A stretch of 64,000 bases of DNA, from positions 62,001-126,000 of the forward strand of contig NZ_WXTX01000007.1 of assembly GCF_009848685.1 (NCBI RefSeq). Reading direction: 5' to 3'. Each line of letters opens with the position of its first letter. Position 1 is the first letter of the stretch. Below, piece after piece: positions 50,172 through 59,145 of this stretch. The notes beneath the pieces are model-generated. The model was not told the origin of the DNA, ran no database searches, and was given only the letters and a program-made list of their open reading frames with translations. The position numbers were made by a program, and so were the translations under genes. This DNA comes from Andreprevotia sp. IGB-42 (GTDB lineage Bacteria > Pseudomonadota > Gammaproteobacteria > Burkholderiales > Chitinibacteraceae).

Positions 50172-50918
50172 TTATCTGGCAAGCCAGTCCTTGACCTTGC
50201 TGCGCAGCCGGGCAATGGCCTGGCTATGCAACTGGGAAACGCGCGATTCGGATACACCGAGCACCGCGCCGATTTCCTTCAGATTGAGTTCTTCATCGTA
50301 ATAAAGCGCCATCACCAGCTTTTCACGCTCGGGCAGCAGATCGAGCCCGGCCACCAGCAGTTTGCGGAAGCCGGCGTCCGACATGGCCTCCAGCGGATTG
50401 GCGCTGTGATCGGCAACAAACTGGTCCAGCGTGTCGTTGCTGCCGTCTTCGCTGTCGAAATCGTCGTAGTACAGCAACTGGTGGCCGCGTGCATCGCCCA
50501 GCCGCTGCTGGTATTCGTCCAGCGGCAGATCCAGCGATTTCGCCACTTCCGCTTCCAGTGGCGCCCGGCCGTATTCCTGCTCCAGCTTGTGGACTGCGGC
50601 ATCGATCTCGCGCATGTTGCGGCGGGTCTGGCGTGGCATCCAGTCTGCGCTGCGCAGTTCATCAAGCATGGCACCACGTATGCGCTGCGCGGCAAAGGTT
50701 TCGAACTGCACGCCGGCATTGGGATCGAAATTGCGGGTGGCTTCCATCAGGCCCATCAGGCCCACCTGGATCAGGTCGTCGACTTCTACGCTGGCCGGCA
50801 GGCGCGCCACCATGTGATAGGCGATTTTCTTCACCAGCGGCGCATGCTGCTGCACGCGATCGCTGTCGCTATCGTTCTGGGTCTTGCGATAAAGGTGCAG
50901 GGCGCGTTGGGTCGGCAT
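50172..50918 (-). CDS. fliA: flagellar sigma factor FliA (sigma-28)
   Basis: A 248-residue RNA polymerase sigma factor for late flagellar and chemotaxis genes. Region 2 is VDDLIQVGLMGLMEATRNFD, then AGVQFETFAAQRIRGAMLDE, the latter matching the sigma-28 family. Region 4 is LPEREKLVMALYYDEELNLK followed by the HTH GVSESRVSQLHSQAIARLRS. It is followed by the motA-like gene (11 bp). It is separated from the upstream lipid-transporter genes by 78 bp. Confidence 0.97.
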   Translation of the reverse strand: MPTQRALHLYRKTQNDSDSDRVQQHAPLVKKIAYHMVARLPASVEVDDLIQVGLMGLMEATRNFDPNAGVQFETFAAQRIRGAMLDELRSADWMPRQTRRNMREIDAAVHKLEQEYGRAPLEAEVAKSLDLPLDEYQQRLGDARGHQLLYYDDFDSEDGSNDTLDQFVADHSANPLEAMSDAGFRKLLVAGLDLLPEREKLVMALYYDEELNLKEIGAVLGVSESRVSQLHSQAIARLRSKVKDWLAR

Positions 50919-50996
50919 GGACAGATTATCTGTTGGCAGATTTGAGTGTAGCCGAGGCAGCAGGGTGAGGCGAGTCGCGAAAAACCGCGATGTTGC

Positions 50997-51593
50997 TCAA
51001 TGCGCCTGCATCAATGCGGTTTCAAAATCGCGGAACACCTGGGCCAGCGCAGCGTCTGCAGCGGCAGCGATGCTGTCTGCGGTCACGGTAGCCAGCACGC
51101 TGCTGGCACTGAAGGTCTGATCCACCAGCAGCGCTTGCGTTCCTTCATCCTGCAGCCGCAGCCGTACGCTGATACTCACGCTACGCGGCTGGCCGGGGCG
51201 CAGGTCGACGTCGAACCGCGTCAGCTCGCCCTCGATGCGGTGCTGCGCGGCGATCGGGCCGGGGCCCACGACATGCGCGGTGATGCCGCTAGCAGCCAGC
51301 CAGTCGCGCAGGCGGGTGCTGATTTGCTGTGCTGGCGGCGCCATGTAACCACGGTATGGATCCATCACGTAGCGCTGGTCGGTTTCGCGGTAGACAAAGC
51401 GCGGCGTATCGTAGGGGGGCGCTGCACGCAGCGGCATCAGCCGCAGGCTGTCATAGCGCTGTGCCAGCGCTGCACCACTGCGCGTGCTTGCCAGCAGGTA
51501 GTTGTTTTCCTGTGGCGGCGTGGTGGGCAGGCTGCATGCGGTGAGCGTGGAGCCCAGCAGTCCGGCAAGCAAGATCAGGCAGATGTTTTTCAT
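50997..51593 (-). CDS. ABC-transporter auxiliary lipoprotein (PqiC/YmbA-like)
   Basis: A 198-residue lipoprotein with lipobox LTAC (Cys20). The mature protein has the ABC_trans_aux pattern: NNYLLASTRSG near the start, LRLMPLRAAPPYDTPRFVYR, TRLRDWLAASGI, and a C-terminal helical tail. It belongs to the family that partners MCE/MlaE transporters at the outer membrane. Its start overlaps the MCE gene stop (ATGA), so it is coupled to it. It is the last gene of the four-gene transporter set. Confidence 0.88.
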   Translation of the reverse strand: MKNICLILLAGLLGSTLTACSLPTTPPQENNYLLASTRSGAALAQRYDSLRLMPLRAAPPYDTPRFVYRETDQRYVMDPYRGYMAPPAQQISTRLRDWLAASGITAHVVGPGPIAAQHRIEGELTRFDVDLRPGQPRSVSISVRLRLQDEGTQALLVDQTFSASSVLATVTADSIAAAADAALAQVFRDFETALMQAH

Positions 51594-52633
51594 CGGGCAG
51601 GCAATGGGTAGGGCGAGGGCGGAGAGCTGAACAGCAGGCTCGACGGGTTGTTGCGGGTCTGGTCAAGCAACTGGCGCAGTTCGATGCTGGCCGCGTGCAG
51701 GTTGTCGAAGGTCGATTCAAGCTGCTGGTCGCGGCTGGAAATCAGTTGGTCAAGCTGGCGCGTGGCGTGATCGAGCTGTTTGAGTGTATCGGCAAGCGCG
51801 GGGCCTTCCAGCAGCTTGCGCGCAGCCTTGGCGCTGGCGGCAATATCGCCAGGAGCCGATTGCAGTTCGGGATCGGATACCAGCGCCTTGAGCGAGCGGT
51901 TGGTTTCGCGCAGCTCGCTCATCAATTGCAATGCCTGGTCACCGGTGGCCTTGATCGGCGTTGCCCTGATTTCCTGAAGCAGCGCCAGCGCGGTATCGCT
52001 CAGCTCGCGGGTTTTCAGGTCGGTGATGGCCTGGTTGCTGCTGTCGAGCGTGCGGTTGAGCTTGGCCAGCGTATCGGCGATATCGACTTTCTCCAGCTTG
52101 GCTACCAGGTTTTGTGCAGCGGTCACGATCTGCACTACTGCGCTGCGCGCGGACGGCACGTAGATGGCCTCCGGTGTCCACTTGATCGGCAGCGGCGGGT
52201 TGCGCGCAGGGTCGGTGAAATCGATTTCCAGGTAATTGGTGCCGGTGAGACCCTGTGGGGCGATGCGGATGCGCAGGCCACGGGCAACTTCGGTACTCAG
52301 CTGACTGGAATCGGGCAGTTTGGCGCTGCCAAACAGTTCCGGCTGCAGTTTGGACTCCACCAGTACGTACTGGCTGCGCGATGCGGGCGGCAGGTCGAGC
52401 TGATATTTGGTGTGCGTGAACGAGATCTTGCTGATTTCCCCGACAGTCACGCCACGATATTTGACCTTGGAGCCGACATCCAGCCCCTGTACCGATTCAT
52501 CGAAGTAGGTCTCCATCAACACGGTCTTGGTAAACCAGTTGCCGGCACCAAAGGCGACCAGCAGCATGCTGCCAAGAATGACGGCGGCGAGGACGAAAAG
52601 GCCGAGGCGGAAATGGCCGGCGTTGCTGTTCAT
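51590..52633 (-). CDS. MCE (MlaD-like) substrate-binding protein
   Basis: A 347-residue periplasmic lipid-binding subunit anchored by one N-terminal helix (LGLFVLAAVILGSMLLVAFG). A single MCE domain follows: YFDESVQGLDVGSKVKYRGV, then TVGEISKISF, and an internal TNYLEIDFTDPARNP. The C-terminal half is a long helical tail. MCE proteins form hexamers that carry phospholipids across the periplasm. It overlaps the ATPase gene upstream and the auxiliary lipoprotein gene downstream by four bases each, a tight operon. Confidence 0.92.
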   Translation of the reverse strand: MNSNAGHFRLGLFVLAAVILGSMLLVAFGAGNWFTKTVLMETYFDESVQGLDVGSKVKYRGVTVGEISKISFTHTKYQLDLPPASRSQYVLVESKLQPELFGSAKLPDSSQLSTEVARGLRIRIAPQGLTGTNYLEIDFTDPARNPPLPIKWTPEAIYVPSARSAVVQIVTAAQNLVAKLEKVDIADTLAKLNRTLDSSNQAITDLKTRELSDTALALLQEIRATPIKATGDQALQLMSELRETNRSLKALVSDPELQSAPGDIAASAKAARKLLEGPALADTLKQLDHATRQLDQLISSRDQQLESTFDNLHAASIELRQLLDQTRNNPSSLLFSSPPSPYPLPAR

Positions 52634-53385
52634 TCAGTTTCCCGGTTGAAGAAGCGCCGCACCGGTGCACTGGGCGGGTGATCGCGCAATGTTTGCGGGG
52701 TATCGAGCGCAATGACCCCCTTGGCTGATTTATCCAGCATCAGCGCGCGGTCTGCAATGGCGAAAATACTGGCAAGCTCATGCGTTACTACCACGAAGGT
52801 CAGTTTCAGCGTGCTGGCCAGCCGTTTGATCAGTGCATCAAGCTCGGCGCCTGTCACCGGGTCCAGCCCGGCGGAGGGTTCATCCAGGAACAGGATGCGC
52901 GGGTCCAGCGCCAGCGCACGCGCGATGGCGGCGCGTTTCTGCATGCCGCCCGATAGCGCTGCCGGCATGTAGTCGGCATACGCCTCCAGCCCCACCTGGC
53001 GCAGCTTGAGCCGGGCAACGACGTTGCGCGCCGCCGCATCCAGCGTGGTGAATTCGATCAGTGGCAGCAACACGTTGTCCAGCACGCTCAGCGAACCGAA
53101 CAGCGCGCCGGATTGATAGGCTACGCCAAAGGTGCGCATCAGTGCCTGACGTGCTGCGCCTTCGGTGGCGGTAAGCTCGGTGCCATCCAGCCAGATGCGC
53201 CCGGTGCTCGGGCGTTCCAGCCCGATCATATGGCGCAGCAACGTGGATTTGCCGCAGCCCGAGCCGCCGAGGATCACGAATACTTCACCGGCCTGGACGT
53301 CGAAGCTGACCTCTTTGAGCACCACCACCGGCCCATAGGCGCAGGTGAGGTTCTCGACACGGATAATGGGCTGCTGATCCGGCAT
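52630..53385 (-). CDS. MlaF-type ABC transporter ATP-binding subunit
   Basis: A 251-residue nucleotide-binding domain. Walker A is ILGGSGCGKSTLLRHMIGLE, the Q-loop is in FGVAYQSGALFGSLSV, the ABC signature is ALSGGMQKRAAIARAL (MlaF-style GGMQKR), and Walker B is RILFLDEPSAGLDP. It powers lipid movement with the MlaE-like permease. It starts 3 bp after the permease gene and overlaps the MCE gene. Confidence 0.95.
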   Translation of the reverse strand: MPDQQPIIRVENLTCAYGPVVVLKEVSFDVQAGEVFVILGGSGCGKSTLLRHMIGLERPSTGRIWLDGTELTATEGAARQALMRTFGVAYQSGALFGSLSVLDNVLLPLIEFTTLDAAARNVVARLKLRQVGLEAYADYMPAALSGGMQKRAAIARALALDPRILFLDEPSAGLDPVTGAELDALIKRLASTLKLTFVVVTHELASIFAIADRALMLDKSAKGVIALDTPQTLRDHPPSAPVRRFFNRETE

Positions 53386-53388
53386 GCG

Positions 53389-54459
53389 TCACCACCCCAG
53401 GTAGTAATAAGCGAGGGCGAACAGCCCGTCTGTGACCACCAGGAACACCAGCGAGGTCACCACGGCCTTGGTCGCCGCTTCGCCCACCGCCTGCGCACCG
53501 CTGCCGGTGCGCAAGCCGCGCCAGCAGCCGATGGCGGCGATGCCGAAGCCGAAGATCGCCGATTTGGCGAGGCCGCCCAGGTAATCGGTGAGCGCCACCG
53601 TTTGCGTGACCTGTGCAAACGCGGTCTTGAGCGGAATATCCAGCGTCAACAGTACCAGGCCACCGCCAAACAGGCCGATCACTTCCGCCAGGACGGACAG
53701 CAACGGGGTCATCAGCGTGACGGCAACCAGCCGTGGCAGCACCAGGAAGCGCATCGGCTCCAGCCCCATGGTGGTGAGCGCATCGATTTCCTGGTTGGTT
53801 TTCATCGTGCCCAGCTCGGCAGCAAACGCGGCACCGGTGCGCCCGGCCAGCAGCACTGCCGTCATCAGTGGCGATAGCTCGCGCACCAACCCCAGCCCTA
53901 CCAGGTTGGCGACGAACAGCTCGGCACCGAACTGCTTCATCGGGATGGCGGACTGGAAGGCGAGGATCACGCCCAGCAGGAAGGAAATCAGCGCGACGAT
54001 GGGCAGCGCATCGGCGCCGGCACTGCCTGCAATCTGCACCGCGGCGCCCAGCCGGAAGCGGCGTGGCGAAATCAGCAATGTTTTCACCGCAATGGTGATG
54101 TCACCGATGAAACTGACGCGGTCACGCAGCGATGCCAGTACCGCTGCGGTGATGCCGCCCAGCCTGGCTACCCAGGGCTCGTGCGCGGGTGCGGGCGCGG
54201 TCGATAGCGGCTGATCGGGTTGCAGTTCGGCCAGCAAGGTGGCGTAGCCGTCGGCCAGGCCGTCTATCTTTGCGCCGCGCTGTATCAGCTCGAACAGCAG
54301 CGCTGCACCGGCGCCATCGCAATAATCGATGCCGCTGGCATCCACCCGGCTGGCCCGGGCGGCGCGGGCTGCAGGCCAGATGCCGGCAGCGCCGGCAGCA
54401 TCAAGCCTGCCAGCGATCGTCATCACGTCGTTTTCGGCGTTGAGCGTGGCCTGGCTCAT
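53389..54459 (-). CDS. MlaE-type permease with N-terminal STAS-like domain
   Basis: A 356-residue inner-membrane permease. The N-terminal 90 residues (NAENDVMTIAGRLDAAGAAG, then SRVDASGIDYCDGAGAALLF) are a STAS/MlaB-like domain fused in front. The MlaE part (about 105-356) has LLISPRRFRLGAAVQIAGSA, then IALISFLLGVILAFQSAIP-like helices, and ELGTMKTNQEIDALTTMGLE, the MlaE coupling-helix signature. The start at 54459 has GGAGG 12 bases upstream. It is the first gene of the transporter set, 79 bp after flhG. Confidence 0.92.
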   Translation of the reverse strand: MSQATLNAENDVMTIAGRLDAAGAAGIWPAARAARASRVDASGIDYCDGAGAALLFELIQRGAKIDGLADGYATLLAELQPDQPLSTAPAPAHEPWVARLGGITAAVLASLRDRVSFIGDITIAVKTLLISPRRFRLGAAVQIAGSAGADALPIVALISFLLGVILAFQSAIPMKQFGAELFVANLVGLGLVRELSPLMTAVLLAGRTGAAFAAELGTMKTNQEIDALTTMGLEPMRFLVLPRLVAVTLMTPLLSVLAEVIGLFGGGLVLLTLDIPLKTAFAQVTQTVALTDYLGGLAKSAIFGFGIAAIGCWRGLRTGSGAQAVGEAATKAVVTSLVFLVVTDGLFALAYYYLGW

Positions 54460-54538
54460 GGTGTGACGTGCCCTCCGGCTGTCCGGCCAGGCCGGACGGC
54501 AAGGTGACGGCGCGCCAATGAATTCGCCGCGCGCATCA

Positions 54539-55429
54539 TCAGTAGTGCATGCGGTCAGTGAGGATCCGGCTCGATTCAACCAACCGGTAAACGAAATCGG
54601 ATGCCCGGTCTGTACCGGCCGCGGGTTGGCGCCAGCGCAACATGGCATCGGCCAGTTGGCGGAACGCATGGCCGGATTCGGCATCCGGAAACGCATCGAG
54701 CACGGTCTTGCCCAGCCGCGTGGCGCGCTTGAGCAGTTCATCCTCGGGCACGAAGCCGATCAGCCGCAGCTGCACCGCGCTGCCCAGGTAATCCTGCGCC
54801 ACGCGCTTGATGCGCTGGAACAGGAAGTTGGCCTCGGTCAGGCTGTCCACGCGGTTCACCAGGATGCGGAACTCGCGTCTTGCGTATTCGGTGTACAGCA
54901 GCTTGATGGTGGCATAGGCGTCGGTCAACGACTCGGCGCGCTCGGACACGATCACCACCACGTCATCGGCCGCCAGCGACAGGCTGGGCACACCGGGGCC
55001 GGTGGCCGGGCGGGTATCGAGCAGCAAAAAATCCGCATCGCCGGTAATGGCGTCGAATTCGCTGCCCAAGCGTGCCAGTTCGCGCTCGTTCAGTGCAGCC
55101 AGTGTTTGCGGCCTTGCCGATACCGGCAGCACGCTGAAGCCGGCCGTGGTGCTGAGCAGGGTATCGGCCAGCGGCACTTCCCGGCGCACTGCATCTTCGA
55201 AATCATAGCGCGGTGACAGGCGCAGCCGGTGTGCGGTATTGGAGAGCCCGCTGTATTCATCCAGCACGATCACTTCGCGCTGGCGCTCGGCCAAGGCGGC
55301 GGCAAGATGGATGGCAATGGTGGTGGTGCCCACACCGCCACGGCCACCGCACAGGCCCACGCTGCGGCATGCGGTGGGGGCGATCAATGCGCGCAAACCG
55401 GCGGCCTGATCCGGCCACTGGTTAGCCAC
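54539..55429 (-). CDS. flhG: FlhG-type MinD/ParA-like flagellar number regulator with degenerate ATPase site
   Basis: A 296-residue protein starting at GTG 55429, overlapping flhF by eight bases. Residues about 7-13 are DQAAGLR, the helix that activates the FlhF GTPase. A MinD-like domain follows, but its P-loop reads GGRGGVGTTT: both lysines of KGGVGKT are gone. The switch-I DxD position reads LDEYSGLSN, with Tyr for the catalytic Asp. The Walker B-like FLLLDTRPATG is kept. Known FlhG cycles with ATP to limit flagellar number through FlhF and the C-ring. Here ATP hydrolysis is doubtful. It is placed by flhF adjacency, so the identity is fairly sure. Confidence 0.85.
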   Translation of the reverse strand: MANQWPDQAAGLRALIAPTACRSVGLCGGRGGVGTTTIAIHLAAALAERQREVIVLDEYSGLSNTAHRLRLSPRYDFEDAVRREVPLADTLLSTTAGFSVLPVSARPQTLAALNERELARLGSEFDAITGDADFLLLDTRPATGPGVPSLSLAADDVVVIVSERAESLTDAYATIKLLYTEYARREFRILVNRVDSLTEANFLFQRIKRVAQDYLGSAVQLRLIGFVPEDELLKRATRLGKTVLDAFPDAESGHAFRQLADAMLRWRQPAAGTDRASDFVYRLVESSRILTDRMHY

Positions 55430-56945
55430 GGACGGCCCCGAGGTTGAGCTTGATGTCCTTGTCGCTGCCGATGCCGGAAGCGCCCATGAACAGCGGGTAT
55501 TCGTCATTCTGCAACTGGAAGGCCTTTTGCGTTTCGCCACGGAAAGTGCGGTCGATCAGGTAGTCGATGCGGGCACCATGCAGGTCTTCCGGCACGCGCT
55601 GGCCGTTGGTGACGAAGTGCAGCTTGAGCTTGTGGCGGATCGCCACGTCGAGACAGCCGCCCAGGCTCATCGCTTCGTCCAGCTTGGTGACGATGCAGCC
55701 GGACAATTGCTGGTTCTGATAGCGGCGCGCCACATCGTCCAGCGTGGCGGGCGCGGCATTGGCGGCCAGCAGCAGCAGCGTCTGTATCTGATCCTGATCG
55801 AACAGCTTCAACTGCTCGCCCACGCGGGTATCGCGCTGGCCCATGCCGACGGTATCGATCAGCACCAGATGGCGGTCGGACAGGTCGGCCAGCGTCAGCT
55901 CCAGGTCGGTATCATCTTTGACTTCATGGACCGGCACGCCAATGATGCGGCCGTAGATGCGCAACTGGTCGTGCGCGCCGATCCGGTAGCTGTCGGTGGT
56001 CAGCAGCGCCACCGATTCAGGCCCGTACATCAATGCACAGCGTGCAGCCAGCTTGGCCACCGTGGTGGTCTTGCCCACGCCGGTGGGGCCGATCAATGCA
56101 TAGGTGCCGCCACGGGTAATCAGGTCTTCGCCATTGCTGGCTGCCGGCAGGTTGTGGGCAATCGCTGCTTTTACCCAGCGCAGCCCCTGCTCGAAACCGA
56201 GTCCGGAAGGCATCTTGTCGATCAGTTGGCGAGCCAGCGCCGGGCAGAAGCCCACCGCCAGCAACTGGCGCAGTGCTTCGAGTTTTTCCGGTGCATGCTT
56301 GGCCAGTTCACCCCACGCCATGCCGGCCAGCTGGCTTTCCAGCAGGCCACGCAACATGCGGATCTCGCGCGCGATGTCTTCCATCGCTTCCTTGTCCGCC
56401 GGATTGGCAGCGGGTTCGGGTACTTCCGGTGCATCGTCTTCAAAACGGAAGGTAGGCAGCTTTTCCGGCGGGCGTTTCGGAAACGCCGGTGCAGTGGCGG
56501 GCTGCGCCGCTTCCATCATCTGCTGGCGGGCCGTCGCGAAGTCCTGCAGCGTTTGCGCGGGCTTGGGGCGGTTGCTGCGTACCAGCAACGGTTCTTCATC
56601 GGCACTGCCATGGCTGGGCACGTCGTCGATGGTGGGTTCGTCGTCTTCGTCCGGTATCGCGTAGGAGCGGGCAAGGGCCTTGGAAACCGGCGCGGTGGGC
56701 TCCTGTGCGGAGCGCATCAGCCGGGCGCCATTCTGCACCGCGCGCGGGGTGGGCCGCGCTGCCGGGACAGGGGCGGTCTGCGTGCTGGTGATGGCCGCGA
56801 CATCGGCATCGGCCACGGCCATGATCTCGATGCCGCCACCTGCTACCTGGCGGTTCGACAGGATGAGCGCGTCCGGGCCAAGTTCATCCCGAACCTGGCG
56901 TAGCGCATCGCGTGTCGTGGCACCGTAAAACTTTTTAACGACCAT
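55422..56945 (-). CDS. flhF: flagellar biosynthesis GTPase FlhF
   Basis: A 507-residue SRP-type GTPase that positions polar flagella. The N-terminal domain (about 1-200) begins MVVKKFYGATTRDALRQVRD and continues into a low-complexity Ala/Pro linker. The NG domain has the P-loop YALIGPTGVGKTTTVAKLAA, LIDTVGMGQRD, and GCIVTKLDEAMSLGG. It ends about 20 residues past the usual fold. The start at 56945 is the conserved MVVKKF. It is 77 bp downstream of flhA and overlaps flhG. It suggests polar flagellation. Confidence 0.96.
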   Translation of the reverse strand: MVVKKFYGATTRDALRQVRDELGPDALILSNRQVAGGGIEIMAVADADVAAITSTQTAPVPAARPTPRAVQNGARLMRSAQEPTAPVSKALARSYAIPDEDDEPTIDDVPSHGSADEEPLLVRSNRPKPAQTLQDFATARQQMMEAAQPATAPAFPKRPPEKLPTFRFEDDAPEVPEPAANPADKEAMEDIAREIRMLRGLLESQLAGMAWGELAKHAPEKLEALRQLLAVGFCPALARQLIDKMPSGLGFEQGLRWVKAAIAHNLPAASNGEDLITRGGTYALIGPTGVGKTTTVAKLAARCALMYGPESVALLTTDSYRIGAHDQLRIYGRIIGVPVHEVKDDTDLELTLADLSDRHLVLIDTVGMGQRDTRVGEQLKLFDQDQIQTLLLLAANAAPATLDDVARRYQNQQLSGCIVTKLDEAMSLGGCLDVAIRHKLKLHFVTNGQRVPEDLHGARIDYLIDRTFRGETQKAFQLQNDEYPLFMGASGIGSDKDIKLNLGAVRG

Positions 56946-57022
56946 GTCCGGCTGCTGTTGTCCCTAGTTGAAACGAATTATGCCTGTTTTGCTACACCGT
57001 CCGGCGTATTTAAGGCGCTGGC

Positions 57023-59116
57023 CTAGCCTGCTGCCCCAAGCACGCCGACGATGCGGATGGTCTTGCTGTCCGGTATCTCGGTGTGTGCGATCACGCGCAG
57101 GTTGGGGATCGAGCGGCGCAGGAAGCGGCTCAGCATCGGCCGCAACTGCCCCGGCGTGATCAATACCGTATTCAAACCCTGTGCTTCCATCTGCTCCGTC
57201 AGTTGCGATGCCTGCTTGAGCAGGCGCTCCGCCAGGCCCGGTTCCAGTCCGCCCTGCGATTTGCCCGCTGCGGCGGACATCAGGATGTTTTCCAGCTGTG
57301 GCTCCAGCGCCACGACCGGCAATTCGTCCTCACCCGGGAATAACTGGTGGATGATGGCACGGCCCAGCGCCACCCGCACCGCAGCCGTCAGGTCATCGAT
57401 ATCCTGCGTGCGCGCCATTTGCTCGCCCAGCGTTTCCAGTATTGTCCGCAGGTCGCGAACATGCATCCCCTCTTCAAGTAAATTCTGAAGAACTTTCTGC
57501 AAAGTGCCAACCGGTATCACTTTTGGTACCAGATCTTCCACCAGTTTTGGCGCTTCCTTGGCGAAATGATCCAGCAACTGCTGCACTTCCTCGCGCCCCA
57601 GCATTTCGGCGGCGTGGCTTTGCAATACGTTGGAGATATGCGTGCCGACCACGGTGGATGCATCGACCACCGTATAGCCCATTGCCTGCGCGGTATCGCG
57701 CAGGCTGGCGTCCACCCACACTGCCGGCAGGCCGAAGGTGGGGTCGGTGGTTGGCGTGCCGGGCAATTGCCCGGCTGCGTTGCCCGGATTGATCGCCAGC
57801 CATTGGCCCACATAGGCCTCGCCCATGCCCACGTCCACGCCCTTGAGCTGGATGCGGTACTGGTTGGGCTTGAGCTCGAGGTTGTCGCGGATATGCACCG
57901 CAGGCACCAGGAAGCCCAGCTCCTGCGCGATTTTCTTGCGGATGCCGCGGATGCGCCGCAGCAGCTCGCCATCCTGGTTGCGGTCCACCAGCGGAATGAT
58001 GCGGTAGCCCACTTCGAGGCCCACCGGGTCTACTGGCTGCACATCGTTCCAGCTGACTTCCTGCAACGGCTGATCGCCCGGCACCTGGCCGGCACCCGGT
58101 GCACCGCCTGGCTGCGCTGCACCACCGGCGGGTTTGGGCGGCGCGAGCTTCTTTTTCTTTTCCTTGTCGTCCAGCCACCAGGCAAGCCCGCCAGCCATCG
58201 CGGCCATCAGCAGGAAGGCCACGTGCGGCATGCCCGGGATCAGACCAAGGATGGTCATCACGCCGGCGGTCACATACAGCACCTGCGCTTTGGCGAACAT
58301 CTGGCCCAGCAATTGTTCGGACAGATCTTCATCGGTGCCCACGCGCGATACCACCACGCCGGCCGCCACCGAGATGATCAGGCCCGGAATCTGCGCAACA
58401 AGGCCATCACCGATGGTCAGCAGCGTGTAGGTCTTGCCGGCTTCGGCAAACGGCAGATCGTGCTGCACCATGCCGACGATCAGGCCGCCCACGATGTTGA
58501 TCAGCATCACCATGATGCCGGCCACCGCATCGCCGCGGACGAATTTGCTGGCACCGTCCATGGAGCCGAAGAAGTCTGCTTCCTGCGAGATATTGGCGCG
58601 CCGTTTGCGCGCGTCTTCCTCGCCGATCAGTCCGGCGTTCAGGTCTGCATCGATGGCCATCTGCTTGCCGGGCATCGCGTCCAGGGTGAAGCGGGCGCTC
58701 ACTTCGGCGATCCGGCCGGCACCCTTGGTGATCACCACGAAGTTGATGATGGTCAGGATGACGAAGGAGATGATCCCCACCGTGAGGTTATCGCCAATCA
58801 GCACGTGGCCGAACGCTTCGATCACCTGTCCGGCCGCACCCGCGCCGGCATGCCCCTCGGTCAGCACCAGTTTGGTGGATGCGACATTGAGCGATAGCCG
58901 CAACAGCGTGGTGAACAGCAGTACGGTAGGGAAGCTGGAGAACTCCAGCGGCTCACGCGTGTACAGGCTGACCATCAGCACGATGATGGAGATGGCGATA
59001 TTGAACGTGAAAAAAAAGTCGAGAATCGGCGCGGGCAGCGGCAGGATCATCATGCCGAGCACCATCAGCACCAGCGCGGGGCCGGCCAGCCGGGTCAGAT
59101 TGAAATTACGCCACAC
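57023..59116 (-). CDS. flhA: flagellar export gate protein FlhA
   Basis: A 697-residue core export-gate protein. The N-terminal half has about eight helices (from LVLMVLGMMILPLPAPILDF). It includes the FHIPEP signature region GRIAEVSARFTLDAMPGKQM, then AIDADLNAGLIGEEDARKRR. A cytoplasmic linker (about 345-375, Gly/Pro/Ala-rich) joins the C-terminal ring domain that docks substrate-chaperone complexes. The start is GTG 59116. It is 29 bp after flhB. Confidence 0.97.
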   Translation of the reverse strand: MWRNFNLTRLAGPALVLMVLGMMILPLPAPILDFFFTFNIAISIIVLMVSLYTREPLEFSSFPTVLLFTTLLRLSLNVASTKLVLTEGHAGAGAAGQVIEAFGHVLIGDNLTVGIISFVILTIINFVVITKGAGRIAEVSARFTLDAMPGKQMAIDADLNAGLIGEEDARKRRANISQEADFFGSMDGASKFVRGDAVAGIMVMLINIVGGLIVGMVQHDLPFAEAGKTYTLLTIGDGLVAQIPGLIISVAAGVVVSRVGTDEDLSEQLLGQMFAKAQVLYVTAGVMTILGLIPGMPHVAFLLMAAMAGGLAWWLDDKEKKKKLAPPKPAGGAAQPGGAPGAGQVPGDQPLQEVSWNDVQPVDPVGLEVGYRIIPLVDRNQDGELLRRIRGIRKKIAQELGFLVPAVHIRDNLELKPNQYRIQLKGVDVGMGEAYVGQWLAINPGNAAGQLPGTPTTDPTFGLPAVWVDASLRDTAQAMGYTVVDASTVVGTHISNVLQSHAAEMLGREEVQQLLDHFAKEAPKLVEDLVPKVIPVGTLQKVLQNLLEEGMHVRDLRTILETLGEQMARTQDIDDLTAAVRVALGRAIIHQLFPGEDELPVVALEPQLENILMSAAAGKSQGGLEPGLAERLLKQASQLTEQMEAQGLNTVLITPGQLRPMLSRFLRRSIPNLRVIAHTEIPDSKTIRIVGVLGAAG

Positions 59117-59145
59117 GTTTCGACTAGGGTCCTGGGTTCAAGCTG

